Source of the DNA: Monosporascus cannonballus
Lineage: Eukaryota; Ascomycota; Sordariomycetes; Xylariales
Direction: 5' to 3'
Assembly: GCA_004154925.1 (NCBI GenBank)
Contig: QJNS01000157.1
Coordinates: 1-64,000 of the forward strand
DNA: 64,000 bases
In this document: positions 1 to 10,746 of the stretch, piece after piece
Position numbering within the stretch: the first letter of the stretch is position 1
Layout of the letters: every line of letters starts with the position of its first letter
The notes under the pieces: model-generated
Told to the model about the DNA's origin: nothing
Databases searched by the model: none
What the model saw: the letters and a program-made list of their open reading frames with translations, nothing else
Position numbers and translations under genes: made by a program

Positions 1-551
1 GTTGTCGCCGTTTTGGATCTCGTATGCCTCTTCACCCTCCAGTTCCCAGTCCGCATCGTTAATCAGGACAAGAATACCGGGGCGACTAGAATATCATAGT
101 TAGCACAGTAGAGGACTAGGTGGGTCTGGCAGCTGGGGAAGACATATTGCGCGACTTAAGGGGCGTGTCAGGAGACAGTCGATGGTGTCCCGTGCGTCCC
201 AATAGCAGTAGCATAGCCAATTCTCGTGCGCAAATGGTGACCTACAGATGATTGTCCAGTACGAAAAGCTCCTTCCGATTGTCTTTCATGACATGCTGGC
301 AGAGGTAATCGATGAGATAAGCAATATTCACCGGTCCCCCGTCCTTTTTCCTTGCTGGCACAGACAACGAATGTCGGCGTGTATCCGAGAAGAGCACCTC
401 TAGCCCACCCCTATTCTACTTAGAGAGTACAACATAGAACAGGCTGCCGCCAGCATATAACCGGTGGGACTTACGAGAACTCAACCTCCACAGAGATCTT
501 AGGCTCGTCGACAGTCGGCTCTTGGGAGATTACTTCGGTGGCCGAGGTCAT
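1..551 (-). CDS. URM1: Ubiquitin-related modifier Urm1 (partial, C-terminus off the left edge)
   Basis: Urm1 is the sulfur-carrier, ubiquitin-like protein that is activated by Uba4, donates sulfur for tRNA wobble-uridine thiolation and can be conjugated to proteins. The reading uses three exons on the minus strand: 475-551, 246-410 and 85-1, joined by introns with GTAAGT and GTAGGT donors and AG acceptors. It begins [16 protein letters not shown]. The conserved core follows: GGLEVLF, then [10 protein letters not shown], then [20 protein letters not shown] and [17 protein letters not shown]. About 109 residues are inside the window. The missing end should hold the roughly ten residues up to the C-terminal Gly-Gly that is thiocarboxylated. 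All phases agree and no frame break is seen. Identification is firm because the second half matches the family almost without gaps. The exact start is inferred from the only suitable ATG. Confidence 0.9.
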
Positions 552-764
552 CGTCGTCTGATTCGAGCGTGGCACAACTAAGGGGATATTTTATAAAAGT
601 GGGAAGCACTTAGGTCGGCAAGATTGTGATATCATCATACTAAGTGCGATTGCACCAATACTTGCTCTACCTGGAGTGAGGGGATGGGTACTTGTAACTG
701 ACCCACGAGGACCCAGCTACTACCCATCCAAAATAGCGGGTACCCGCAGATATCCATGAACTCG

Positions 765-1115
765 CTAAAAACCTATAACAACCTAAAAATAAAAGTTGTG
801 CAGATAAAGCAAGTTGTTAAAATATTAATAAATTAATTTAAAACTATGTAAACTAATTAAATAAATGAAATAATAATAAAAACTGAAGTTAAAAAACTAT
901 AATCACAATAAATGTATAAATATTTATAATTGTATATATTTATTTATTTAGTTATTATCTATTTTTAAATACAAGTGCATTATATAAAAATTATTGTAAT
1001 TATAATTTAAATATTTTTAGTTCGCCATAAAGATTTAAAATGTAATCAGATAATATTTAATATCATAAAATAATACTTAGGTAGTTTTAAAGAAATTATT
1101 ATAAAAAAACCAGGA
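765..1115. other. AT-rich island
   Basis: About 350 bp composed almost entirely of A and T, with many TAATAAA/ATTTAT runs. It lies between the URM1 5' side and the 3' end of the NLR gene. No ORF or repeat family can be read in it. In fungi such blocks are often DNA mutated by RIP (C-to-T in duplicated sequence), but no ancestral element is recognisable here, so that is inference. Confidence 0.75.
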
Positions 1116-1119
1116 AGGA

Positions 1120-4100
1120 CTAAGCTAACTGAGATAAACGATTACCTCGTTCCCCGTCTTTGCTACCACCGATAGCAGCGATTGGCCAGAACGGTCTTCC
1201 GTCTGCGTTAGCACCTGTTACAAGCAAGAGCTTGACAAGCGCCCTGCTCCCGCTCCTTACTACTGATAACGGCGTTCGGCCTAAAATGTCTTTCGTTTTC
1301 GGGTTAGCACCCTTTTCGAGCAACAGTTTAACAACCGCTTCGTGCCCTTTTTCTGTTGCCAGCAATAACGGCGTCCGGCCGGAATAGTCTTCTATCTCCA
1401 AGTTAGTACCCTTTTCGAGCAGCAGCTTGACGACCCCCTCGTGCCCGTTCTCTACTGCTAGCAATAGCGGCGTCTGGCCATATTCTTCGTTTTTCGTCTC
1501 CAGGTTAGCACCTTTATCGAGCAGCAGCTCGACGACCCCCTCGTCCCCATTCTTTACTGCCAGCAACAGCGGCGTTTCGCCGTATTCTTCGTTTTTTGTC
1601 TCCAAGTTAGCACCCTTTTCGAGCAGCAACTTAACGACCCCCTCGTGCCCGTTCTCTACTGCTAGCAATAACGGCGTCTGGCCATATTTTTCGTCTTTCG
1701 TCTCCAGTTTAACACCCTTTTCGAGCAGCAGCTTGACGACAGCCTCGTGCCCGCCGGCTGCTGCCAGCAACAGCGGCGTCTGGCCAGAGTCGTTTCTAGT
1801 CTCTGGGTCGGCACCATTCTCGAGCAGCAGCTTGGCGATGGCCACGTGGCCCTTTTCTGCCGCCCGGAATAGCGGCGTCCGACTATCGTCGTCCTTTGTA
1901 TTGATATCAACGACATTCCTTTTTGGTAGACTAAGTAGCAGAGTGTATAGCACTGGCATTTGCTCTGAAATGCACCATGCGTGCTGCAGCCAATGCGACT
2001 TTGCATAGGAGTAAAAGTGAAATTGGTCCACGGAAGGCGATTTGAATTGGTTGCTCGCCTCTGCAAGGACTTTCCTCACGTCACAATTAGGCTGTCCTCG
2101 AGACTTCAAAAGCTTCAGCGCAAGGCTTTGAACACGGCTTGAAGCATCTATCGAGCGGATGATCCTCGACGGCGCCGCCTTAGTCATTATTTGCGGAACC
2201 GCCATAGTAGATATTTGGGTGTCGAAAACGCCATAATTGAGATATGTGACGATAACGCCTCCCATCGTCCTATTTGCGCTTTCGCTCGTAAATATTGCGC
2301 CAGTCGGGTCTCTGAACCCGCGAAGGAGGAATTGTTTGACGCTCTGATGTATTAATCTCACGGTCGACCCTTCTTCATCGACGGTAATGAGGCTTCCGCA
2401 ACAAGACAGCGCCGAATATACGTCATTGAGAAGCCGTGCCGGGTTCCAGTTGGCATCGCCCGGAACTACACTCAGGGCTTCTCGAAGTTCCTCCGTTGTC
2501 AAAGGTCGGTGAGCCGCGGTAACAAGCTCGAATGTTCGCGTCTGATAATTCGTTCCTAGCTCTCCCGATCTCCGCAGAATGCGAGAAAAGGTTTCTGGGA
2601 GATCTTTCGGGAGGTCCGTAAGAGCCTGACGAAGGGCTTCATCGGTCTTCGCGGCGCATAAAGATTCAATTTGGAGAGCCACCCAGAGGAACATCCCCTG
2701 AGCACCTTCTAGTAGGGTATCTTGTATTTCAAGGATAAGCGTGGGATCCCCGATTATCAGCTTTCCGGACTCAAGGCGTCTCTCCAATTCTGCACTGATG
2801 AAGCCCTCGATATCGGGATTGTCCTCGGGAATCGCAATGGTGCTGTGTTTCGCGAACTGCTCCAAACTCAGCCCCGGGACAATACCGGCCTCCAATCTGA
2901 ATGACACACATATAAGCAGTACAAATTTATCCTGTAGCGTCCGAAGCTGTTGAATCAACGTCCCTCTCTGACGATCATCACACTCATCTAGTCCATCTAG
3001 GACAAAGTACGCCTTGAAGTCAGGCGGTAGGGCGCGTTGGAGAATCTTGAACACTCTTTCGAAGGCTAGGACGGAAGCGGTCTCATCAATGAATTCCTCC
3101 ACCACAGTAAGGTCTGGGATTGGGCGCAGAAGTTGTCGAGCCAGAGAACAAATGACCGTGTGTGCTTTCAAGCTATCGGAAATGTCGTGCCGACAAAAGA
3201 AATAAGCCACTGGACATCGCGCACTTTGGACATGAAGATTTAGATCATCAACAATGTTGGCCAACAGAACAGACTTTCCAGATCCCAGCTTGCCTGTGCA
3301 TATCAGGGTAGAAGAATCTGTCTGGGCTTTCCAGTCCTCGTATTCAGGGGTTCGGTCGAACAGAGTCGCGTTTCCCACTTTTCGAATCTCCTTCCACGTC
3401 GTCTGATAATCGTAGGTGGAACAGGAATCGAGGACACGGACATATGCCTTCAGCCTTTGGCGGTTCGATTCGGATTTAGAGGACTTCAACCAAGCTTTGA
3501 AGTAGGCGCTCTGCTCCTCGATGTTCTGGCCCATCAGTAGGCTCACCTCTTCTTTGATCAAATTAGCCCACCGATCAAGCTCCGATTGATAGGCATTTAT
3601 GTCAGAACCGCTCAGAGATACTAGATGTTTCCAGGTCGACATCTTTGATAATTTCAGTATATGGTGACAGAGGTGAACCACCACGATGAAGTATTCGAAC
3701 AGGTGCGATTGCAGAATCTTGGATCGGGGATAAAGTAAGGCCATCCTTTCGTAACGGGGAGCTGAGCGACCGACGATCATGAAAAGAGTCGATAAATTTT
3801 CGAGGCAGGAAGAGGAGTTTATGATTGACTACTTTGGACATCAGCTAAGGAGCAATAGAACGAGGTCGGAAAAGACGAACAATGTCATTCGCACCAGCGA
3901 CCAGACGCCGCAGGCAATGATGTTTTGGGAACCGCCAACGATGATGTCCCCGAGAGCCGCGAACTGCTGGATGGCTTGCAGTACATTGGTAAACCGAGGT
4001 CCAAAACATCGCCCGCCGCCAAACCTCTTAGATGTGTGACGGTCAATCTCAGCCGTGAGTCGCATGACATCGTGGCTATCTGGAGGTGATTCACGCGAAT

Positions 4101-4224
4101 CGTCTCTGTACGTACGAAAAGTGGTCTTCTGCTCGGTAGAGAGGTCGGCCTCAAACTGCGAGACAGCTTGCGCCAGGCGAATCTCGGCTTTCAACGGTGC
4201 AGCCTTTGCCAGCGCAGAAGACAT
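1120..4224 (-). CDS. NLR-type protein: DUF7708 - NACHT - ankyrin repeats
   Basis: This is a fungal NOD-like receptor candidate of about 1018 residues, cytoplasmic by expectation and with unknown ligand. Such proteins are linked to non-self recognition and heterokaryon incompatibility. Exon 1 is 3877-4224 and carries the conserved N-terminal block (KAEIRLAQAVSQFEADL, FGGGRCFGPRFTN, GGSQNIIACGVWSLVRM). A 48-nt intron (3829-3876) with a weak GTCTTT donor and a GTAG acceptor joins it to exon 2 (1120-3828), which continues LENLSTLFMIVGRSAPRY. The P-loop GKLGSGKS is near residues 295-302 and the Walker B FVLDGLDE near 391-398. About seven ankyrin repeats occupy residues ~760-985. Several repeats are nearly identical (GQTPLLLAVENGHEGVVKLL). 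If the weak intron is wrong, the gene has a frame break there. An AT-rich island follows its 3' end, and the carrier gene lies divergently 470 bp upstream. Confidence 0.82.
1390..1890 (-). repeat. Near-identical ~100-bp ankyrin-coding repeats
   Basis: Tandem units of about 99-102 bp inside the NLR gene. The stretches around 1427-1490 and 1625-1690 share long runs of identical bases, including the segment that encodes ENGHEGVVKLLLEKG. Such high nucleotide identity within one gene points to recent unequal crossing-over or conversion. Confidence 0.75.
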
Positions 4225-4694
4225 GGTGATGATACTCCAAAAGGGCTAGAAACGAGCACCATTCAGAATGGATTGGGAATGGGGAAGATCGAGTTCTGCT
4301 GCGGAGAAAGATATGTCTCGATCTCACATCCGCGAGGCTGACCAGTGAGCCGGGCGATGGATGCCCAAGACCATCTATGCTCGCCACGCGCAGCGGCGGC
4401 AGCCTCATGTTTTCGGTGGGTGGTTTCCCCCTCACCCTTAGCTCTACCCGGTCGCAGTTGTAGGGAAACTCGATACTCGCATTATTCTGAGATATCAAGT
4501 AGCAGAGAAAACCGACAAAACGATATGCATCTAAAGCAGAATGATGTAATCCGTAGCGAGTCGTGAATCCACTCTCTGAGTAAGCTCTTGGTGTCTCGCA
4601 CTTTTGCCCCCCCCAAAGAGGTGTAAATTCACGAAGCGTCCGCCAGTGAACTCTCTCAGGGACACAATGTAACTGGGCTTCGCAGGTCATCCCT
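4225..4694. promoter_or_regulatory. Divergent intergenic region between the NLR gene and the FLX1-type carrier
   Basis: 470 bp separate the inferred start codons of two divergent genes, so both promoters should lie here. No specific factor site could be assigned with confidence, and no ORF here looks real. Confidence 0.5.
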
Positions 4695-5727
4695 ATGACA
4701 CGACATCATGAGGGCCTCTCTCCCGCCCTCGTTGAGACTATTGCGGGCTTGTCCGCTGGCACTGTAGCCACCTTTCTTGTTCACCCTCTTGATATTGTCA
4801 AGACGCGAATGCAGAGTACGTGATATGCTGGCAGACCCCCAACTCCGAGTTGTCAATGTTGACCTCGCACCAGTCCACCGAAGCCATGGAACAAGTCCAA
4901 CCGGTCTTACCACTGTGTCGGTCATTCGCGAGCTAACGCAAACGTCACGTCCAGCGGCAGCTCTGTACCGGGGTCTCACTCCGAACATACTGGGAAGTGC
5001 GTCCAGCTGGGCTTCATTTTTCTTCTTCAAGGAGCGCGTTGAGCGTATAGTGCTGGGGTTGAAGACTTCCACCGGCAACACCAATGCGTCACTCACGCCC
5101 CAAGATTATTTTATCTCTTCGGGTGTAGCGGGCCTGTTCACGCAAGCCCTCACCAACCCTATATGGGTGTTGAAGACCCGCATGTTATCGTCTGATCGAG
5201 GCGCCGTGGGAGCATACCCAAGCATGTGGGTTGGAGTCAGGCAAATCCTGGAAACAGAAGGTTGGAGAGGGTTCTACCGCGGGCTAGGGATCAGCCTTTT
5301 CGGGGTGACGCACGGGGCTGTGCAATTCGCTGTCTATGACCCCTTGAAGAAGATGTACTTCAGACGGCGGAAACGCCTCCGAACGAGTGATCAACCGGAG
5401 GCGCATGCACAGCAGAAACTAGGCAACGAAGCGACTTTGCTGCTGTCTAGTATATCCAAGCTTGTCGCAGGCGCAGTCACTTATCCGTATCAAGTTATCC
5501 GGAGCCGGCTGCAGAACTACGATGCTGAAGAACGATTTGGTCGCGGTATCCAAGGGGTTGCGAGGAGAACATGGCAGGAAGAAGGGTGGAGAGGCTTTTA
5601 CCGTGGAATCATTCCCGGAGTTGTAAGAGTGCTGCCTGCGACCTGGGTCACTTTCTTGGTCTATGAGAACATGAAATATTCTCTGCCGCATTGGTTCGTA
5701 TCGGAAGAGGCTCCGGCGAACAAATAA
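4695..5727 (+). CDS. FLX1: Mitochondrial carrier family protein, FAD/folate transporter type
   Basis: A mitochondrial inner-membrane carrier of 324 residues, predicted to move FAD (Flx1) or a folate across the membrane. There are two exons, 4695-4815 and 4874-5727, separated by a 58-nt intron with a GTACGT donor. The spliced join restores RMQIHRSHG. Three solute-carrier repeats are visible, each opening with the PX[DE]XX[KR]X[KR] signature or its variant: HPLDIVKTRMQ, NPIWVLKTRM and YPYQVIRSRLQ. The second-repeat PIW and third-repeat YPYQV forms are typical of the FAD/folate/pyrimidine branch. Each repeat carries its second motif, for example EGWRGFYRG twice. The ATG is the first in frame after a short ATG-TAA upstream. 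The substrate is inferred from the motif pattern only, and a folate or pyrimidine nucleotide carrier remains possible. Confidence 0.88.
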
Positions 5728-6771
5728 TACCCGTCACTTGGAAGTATGAAGCCCACAAAGACAAGGCTCGCAATTACAAAATATCTCTGCGCTTAGAATT
5801 TCCCCTGCTGGAAAAAATACTTACATTCTCAAGAGGCCTGGAACACCTGCCCAGCGCCCCTTCGTCCACACTCAATCGAAGATATGGAGTTACAACTCTA
5901 GTCCAGGGCTCAGAACTGGGGATGGCGCGCTCCAATGCTGACCTTCTCAGCTCCAGGTCTTAATATACTTGGACCTGACAGGCAGAGCCCGCGTAGGGTC
6001 GTTCGACAGGCGGAATATTCAGACAGACCAGATCTAACGAGTAGCCGATCTCACCAAATCCACACTCTTCAGGCGCAGCGAACCCCTACCGAGATATCCA
6101 CGTATCGCTCCAAACCCGAGGAGCAATACTAGGTCAAAAAGGGGATGCCCCCTTTGATGGACGAACCAAGAGGTGTATCTAGGACGGTAAAGTTTTAGTC
6201 TAGAAGCTTGTCACTGGTAGATATTCTATGCCTGCTAAGTCCTAGTCCAAGATGCCGATACCCGAGAGTGACAGTTCGGCGCCGAAGGTGTCTTTCCAGT
6301 CCGGGTCTTCGCGATCCAATATACCGAGGACTGGCATCGATACCCCGCTGTTGTAGAACGCGGCGTACCTGCTGGTGCCGACACTACTACTGTCTACGCA
6401 ATGACAATACCCCTGTCCAAGGCGTGGATGCCGGGAACTGTGGATTGATTTCAGCGGGTCGAACCGACAATCATCGCTTCGGGGGACAGCAATACCGGCG
6501 CATTCCCCGGGCTTAATGGCATCACGGCCAGTAGTATTCCAGTGTTACCTAGCACGCAACGTCATTGGATCTTACGAGCACTGTGGAGTTACGCACCCCG
6601 TGAATTTCCCATGTGAGGTCTCCAGAAGGGGCCCGGGTTCGTCCTCCGGGTGGCGATGTCATGCATTCTATAATACGGCCATTCTCGTACGTTTGGAGGG
6701 ACTGAAGAGAAATACAACTGCGCCCCGGCGTACAACCCTGGAAAACCCCTAACCAGAATTTCAGTTTCACC
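5728..6771. other. Intergenic, 1 kb, no assignable gene
   Basis: No credible gene. One short stop-to-stop stretch at 6272-6448 on the plus strand reads like protein (for example QYTEDWHRYPAVVERGVPAG), but it has no recognisable family and could be chance. Confidence 0.5.
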
Positions 6772-7940
6772 ATGGCACCTTCCGCTACTCCAAACCCTTC
6801 CGGGGGATTGCCGTCCTCTCCAAGGTTAACAACGGAAATGGACCCGTCGAGTCGCAGAAGAAGCAGGAGAGCCCGCCACAGGTGCAGGTGATGGGCCGGG
6901 CCAAGGACCGAAGGAACCTCAAAATCAGGACGTACCCGAAGTTCGCAACTTTCGAGGAGGGGTGCGGGTACTGGAAGCGGCACCTAGCGGCCGCCTTCCG
7001 GGTCTTTGCCGACCGCGGCTACGACGAAGGGTCGCGGGGCACATCTCGGTGCGGGACCCGATCCTAACGGATCACTTCTGTAAGAGAACAAGCGCCCACG
7101 CACCGGCCGTTTCGTCGGGATATTCAGCTTCTGAGCCTGGTGCGCTCGCTCGCTGACGGATCCCAGGGCTCAACCCTCTCTTGATTCACCTCCCGCTCAT
7201 CAAGGTCTCGGACCTGATCCTGGTGGACGAGGACGGGGTTGGTGGTTGAGGGCGACGAGCTGATCAACACGGCGACATTCACGATCCACTCGGCGATCCA
7301 CCGGGCGCGGCCGGACGCCAACGCGGCGTGCCACGCGCACAGCGTCTACGGCAAGGCGTTCTCGGCATTCGGGCGGCCGCTCGAGATGATCACACAGGAT
7401 GCGCTACGCTTCCACGGGTGCCACGCCGTGCACGACAGTTTCGGCGGCGTCGCCGTGGACCGCGCCGAGGGCGAGCGTATCGCGGCCGCCCTGGGGCCCG
7501 CCACAAGGCCCTCAGTGAGCAATTCCTGGAGTTATTTTCTTTCCCCATCTTCTCTAGCTCGAGGGCATGGATTCCAAATGTGGACTTTCAGGAGTCGATA
7601 GCTCCTGAAACATGTCTCACGACCTCCGATAATTCGCCCAATTGACCAGATAGGGCATATACCGACCCCGGGTGCTGTAGTCCTCCAGAACCACGGCCTG
7701 CTGACCGTCGGCCGCTCCGTCGACGAGGCCGCCTTCTGGTTCATCAGCCTCGAGAGGACCTGCCAGGCGCAGCTGCTCGCCGACGCTGCCGCGGCCGCCA
7801 GTTACGAGAAGAACTACATCGGCGACGAGGAGGCGGCGTATGTTGTGCAGGAGGTGGGAGGTCCCGACAAGGGATGGCTTGCCTTCCAGCCGTATTATAA
7901 TGAGCAAATGGCTAAGACAAGGGGAGCGTTCTTGGGTTAA
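6772..7940 (+). pseudogene. Class II aldolase/adducin-domain protein, frame broken by single-base indels
   Basis: The conceptual protein matches the fungal class II aldolase/adducin family (metal-dependent aldolase fold, usually about 300 residues). Recognisable blocks are YPKFATFEEG, FRVFADRGYDEG, VAGHISVRDPILTDHF, VSDLILVDEDG, the metal-site HAHS in ACHAHSVYGKAF, and QNHGLLTVGRSVDEAAFW. The tail is GWLAFQPYYNEQMAKTRG. Two canonical introns are intact: 7080-7166 (GTAAGA...CCCAG) and 7515-7680 (GTGAGC...GTAG). The frame is broken near 7030 (one G short), near 7240 (one T extra) and near 7500 (one G short). A fourth break near 6815-6825 is likely because the ATG at 6772 is out of frame with the body. 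All breaks lie in GC-rich homopolymer-like runs. Splice sites and metal residues survive, so this is either sequencing/assembly error or a very young pseudogene. Confidence 0.8.
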
Positions 7941-8257
7941 GCTGCCTTTAACGGCGTTGGCCTAAGAAACGGCTCACTGGGAAACCAATGGACGAGCGTT
8001 TGGCTAACTCAAGTGACACTATGTGAAGTTTGATTCGCTAGGACTGCCCTCTCAAACGAGTATCTAGACCCTAGGAACATTCACTTCGGAACATGTTAGT
8101 CACTCTGACTCAGGTCTTGCGTAGCAGCAACGTACTCAAGCGGCGGTCAATATAAATACCACTGGTACCAACCGTTTCTTCTCTTTCTTTCTGCATTCTC
8201 TCAAACCGGTGCACACGTAGCAGTAGAACTACACGGTTGGCAACACAAGGAGTAAAC
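7941..8257. other. Intergenic, 317 bp
   Basis: It contains the presumed promoter and leader of the downstream Pro/Ser/Ala-rich gene, including a pyrimidine-rich run at 8171-8205. Nothing else is seen. Confidence 0.45.
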
Positions 8258-9476
8258 ATGTCCAAGGCACCTTCTAAAGCACCGTCCCGGGCACCAGGAG
8301 CACCACCGGCAGCTTCCTCGCCCTCCCAGGCTCCACCGCCAAGTCGCGCTCCGGTGCCCGCGCATCCCTCGGCATCGACGGGCTCTCGGGGCCCCGGCGA
8401 AGTCGTCTCCTTAACGCCCAGCAAAGCCCCGAAGGCCGTGAGCCCATCATCGCAGCCCCCTATTGCAGCCTCCGCTGCACCCCTGCCTTCAAAAGCACAA
8501 CTGCGGAGTCATGCCCCCACGTCCGCCCACCCTTCGAAGTACCCAAGCTCCCGTGCTCCGGGTCAATTAACCCCTGTGACGGAAGTCACCAGCTCACCTT
8601 CCAAGGTCCCGCTTCCTTATTCTGTACCCGCAGCAGCCCCTTTAACCTCTAATGTGCCTCTACCAAGCCCTGCCCCGACGTCCGCCCGGCCCCCGACGAT
8701 CTCTCCGAGGTCCCGTGCTCCGAGTCCTCCTCAGCGACCATCAGCGGTGCCCGCGCCGGCGGCTCCTCCCTCACCCGCACCATCGGCACACGCGGTCTCA
8801 GGGTCCGCCGGACCCGCCAGCGCCACGCCGGCCGCCGTCCCCTCCGCCCCGCCGGGCGGGAACCCGAGCATCGTGTCGGCGTACCGGGACGTCGAGGACC
8901 GGCGGCGCGCCGTGCTGCAGACGGCGTACGCGACGCTGGCGCCGGGGGAGCGGGCGGCGCAGGACGCCTGGGCCACGCGCAAGGCCGACGAGCTCGCGCC
9001 CTGCCCGTACAACTTCCCGTGGCTGCGCGACGACGAGTGCCCAGGCTACCGCTGCGCCGGCGGCGCGCACTACGTGAGCGACACGATCCTCGCCGAGGGC
9101 GTGCCGGGATTGTATGCCACTAGTGAGTTTTTGCCTGACCCGCCTACCTACCAAAGACCAACCCGGCCGGCCCGGCGGTCGTGGGGAACTGGCTAAGACG
9201 CGGACGTTGCTAGACGATAGAAAGAAGAGAGGGGGAGTGTGTGCGCGAGAGAGAGGGCTGCTAACGACCCTGCGCTGTATAGGATGTCATCCGGGCCTCA
9301 GGAACTGGGACCGCGAGCCGACCGAGCAGGAGCAGGTCCCGCCCGGCTACTACGGACCCGTCAGGCCCGTCGGCGTGGACAAGCGGGGGAGGTACACGTA
9401 CTTCGAGAAGGGCGTCGATTGGGAGAAGACCTCGCTGCGGAAGCAGATCGAGCCCACCGCCTTCGATTGGTCGTAG
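8258..9476 (+). CDS. Pro/Ser/Ala-rich protein with unrecognised Cys/Trp-rich C-terminal region
   Basis: A protein of about 352 residues that I do not recognise. Exon 1 is 8258-9122 and exon 2 is 9283-9476. The 160-nt intron has a GTGAGT donor, a GCTAACGAC branch point and a TATAG acceptor. The ATG at 8258 opens MSKAPSKAPSRAPGAPP. Residues 1 to ~200 are low complexity, with repeated S[KR]AP and SPAP motifs, and are probably disordered. From residue ~205 a folded-looking segment begins: AYRDVEDRRRAVLQTAY, then CPYNFPWLRDDECPGYRC, then the post-splice RCHPGLRNWDREP, and finally GRYTYFEKGVDWEK. Five cysteines and several Trp/His in about 70 residues could bind a metal or form a compact fold. No signal peptide or membrane span is seen. 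GC content jumps within exon 1 at about 8740. The gene model is well supported but the function is unknown. Confidence 0.72.
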
Positions 9477-10746
9477 ACCTCCATGCAGGTGGATAGGGCT
9501 GGCACAGAGGCGTACTCGTCATATATTAGCCTCATTAACTTTGCTTCTTGGGGTAGGCGCGGCGTATTCCAGGCTGTTGCTGGCGCATTCTGATGTCCTC
9601 GGTGAGCCATCTAAGCCATGCGCCTCCTTTTTACCGTCATAGTCGGCAGCCGTGCCTGCTAGGCGGTACATAGTAGGAAGCGAGTTTAGGGGGCCTTATT
9701 GAGGACCTGGCGGCTTGGAGGAACGGCAAGCTCGACTAGGGCACTTCTTCTTAAGTGGACCCCATAGAATAGAAAGGACCCCATCCTTATCCCCTGGGAA
9801 CGACACGCTTGAGATGGCTCTCCAAGAAGCGGGATTATTGTAAGCATCGTCATGTTGGGGCACGATGCTGATAATAAGAGGGGGGGAAATGACATACCTA
9901 TATGAATGCCTTCTTATGCCACTGCCCCTTCCGTAGAATACTTTGTATATCGTCCTAGCCGAGCAACCCAAAAAGTGGTGGTCCAAATTAATTACCCACG
10001 CGTACATTACCAGATTTAAGGCCGTTGATCTCGTTCTCGAGCTAGTCCCCTTGTATAGAGAGGAGTCCCAGCTGCTATCTAGCTTGCCGCTTTGGCAAGC
10101 CCCTTGGCGTCTTCGCCAATGGACAGCTGCTGCCCTTGACTGAGCACGACAGAGAGGTGCTGTTTCCGTCTCCCCGCGGCTTGTACCTCTTCACATCTCA
10201 TAGCTTAAAGAAATTGCATCAGTTTTCATTCAGCTCGGGGATCCTGTGAGTGACCCGACTCCGTTTGGTTTGCTCCAGGGGGCGTAGATATGCATGGCCA
10301 TCTCCTGTACCGGGTGGTTCAGCTCTGTATAATAATTCGCAACAGGATAGTATCGACAGCCTGCAACAGTAAACATATCCATAAGCAGGACAGCCAGGTC
10401 GATACTAATGAAAATCGCGAATATGATGCAAATTAAAGACACGAATTCTTGAATCTCCAGCCTACTCGCCGATATTCCCCCATGAACCAACCATACTATT
10501 ACAGATGTTACAATCGTCGCCTCTCCGTAGTATAGGCAACGTGGCGCACCAAACGTCTTTGCTTGAAAAGCCGACCGCTAGATCCCTTCGCAGAAATAGG
10601 TAGCTTAGCCCTGGGACCACCTCCCCCGCCCCGCAGTTGACTGTCGCGACGACGGTATTTAACCTCCCCCGGAATCTCGCAAATCGCAAGACCCCCAGAC
10701 CACCACTAGGTATAGGCGGTAAAGGGCACTCGGCCCCCGTCGTCAA
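9477..10746. other. Intergenic, 1.3 kb
   Basis: No gene could be supported. Two small hairpins lie side by side at 10082-10099 (cttgcc/ggcaag) and 10104-10119 (ttggcg/cgccaa). Confidence 0.45.

Noticed and set aside
4151..4690. A 179-codon minus-strand ORF
   Set aside because: It overlaps the NLR first exon in another frame and the divergent promoter region, and has no recognisable domain.
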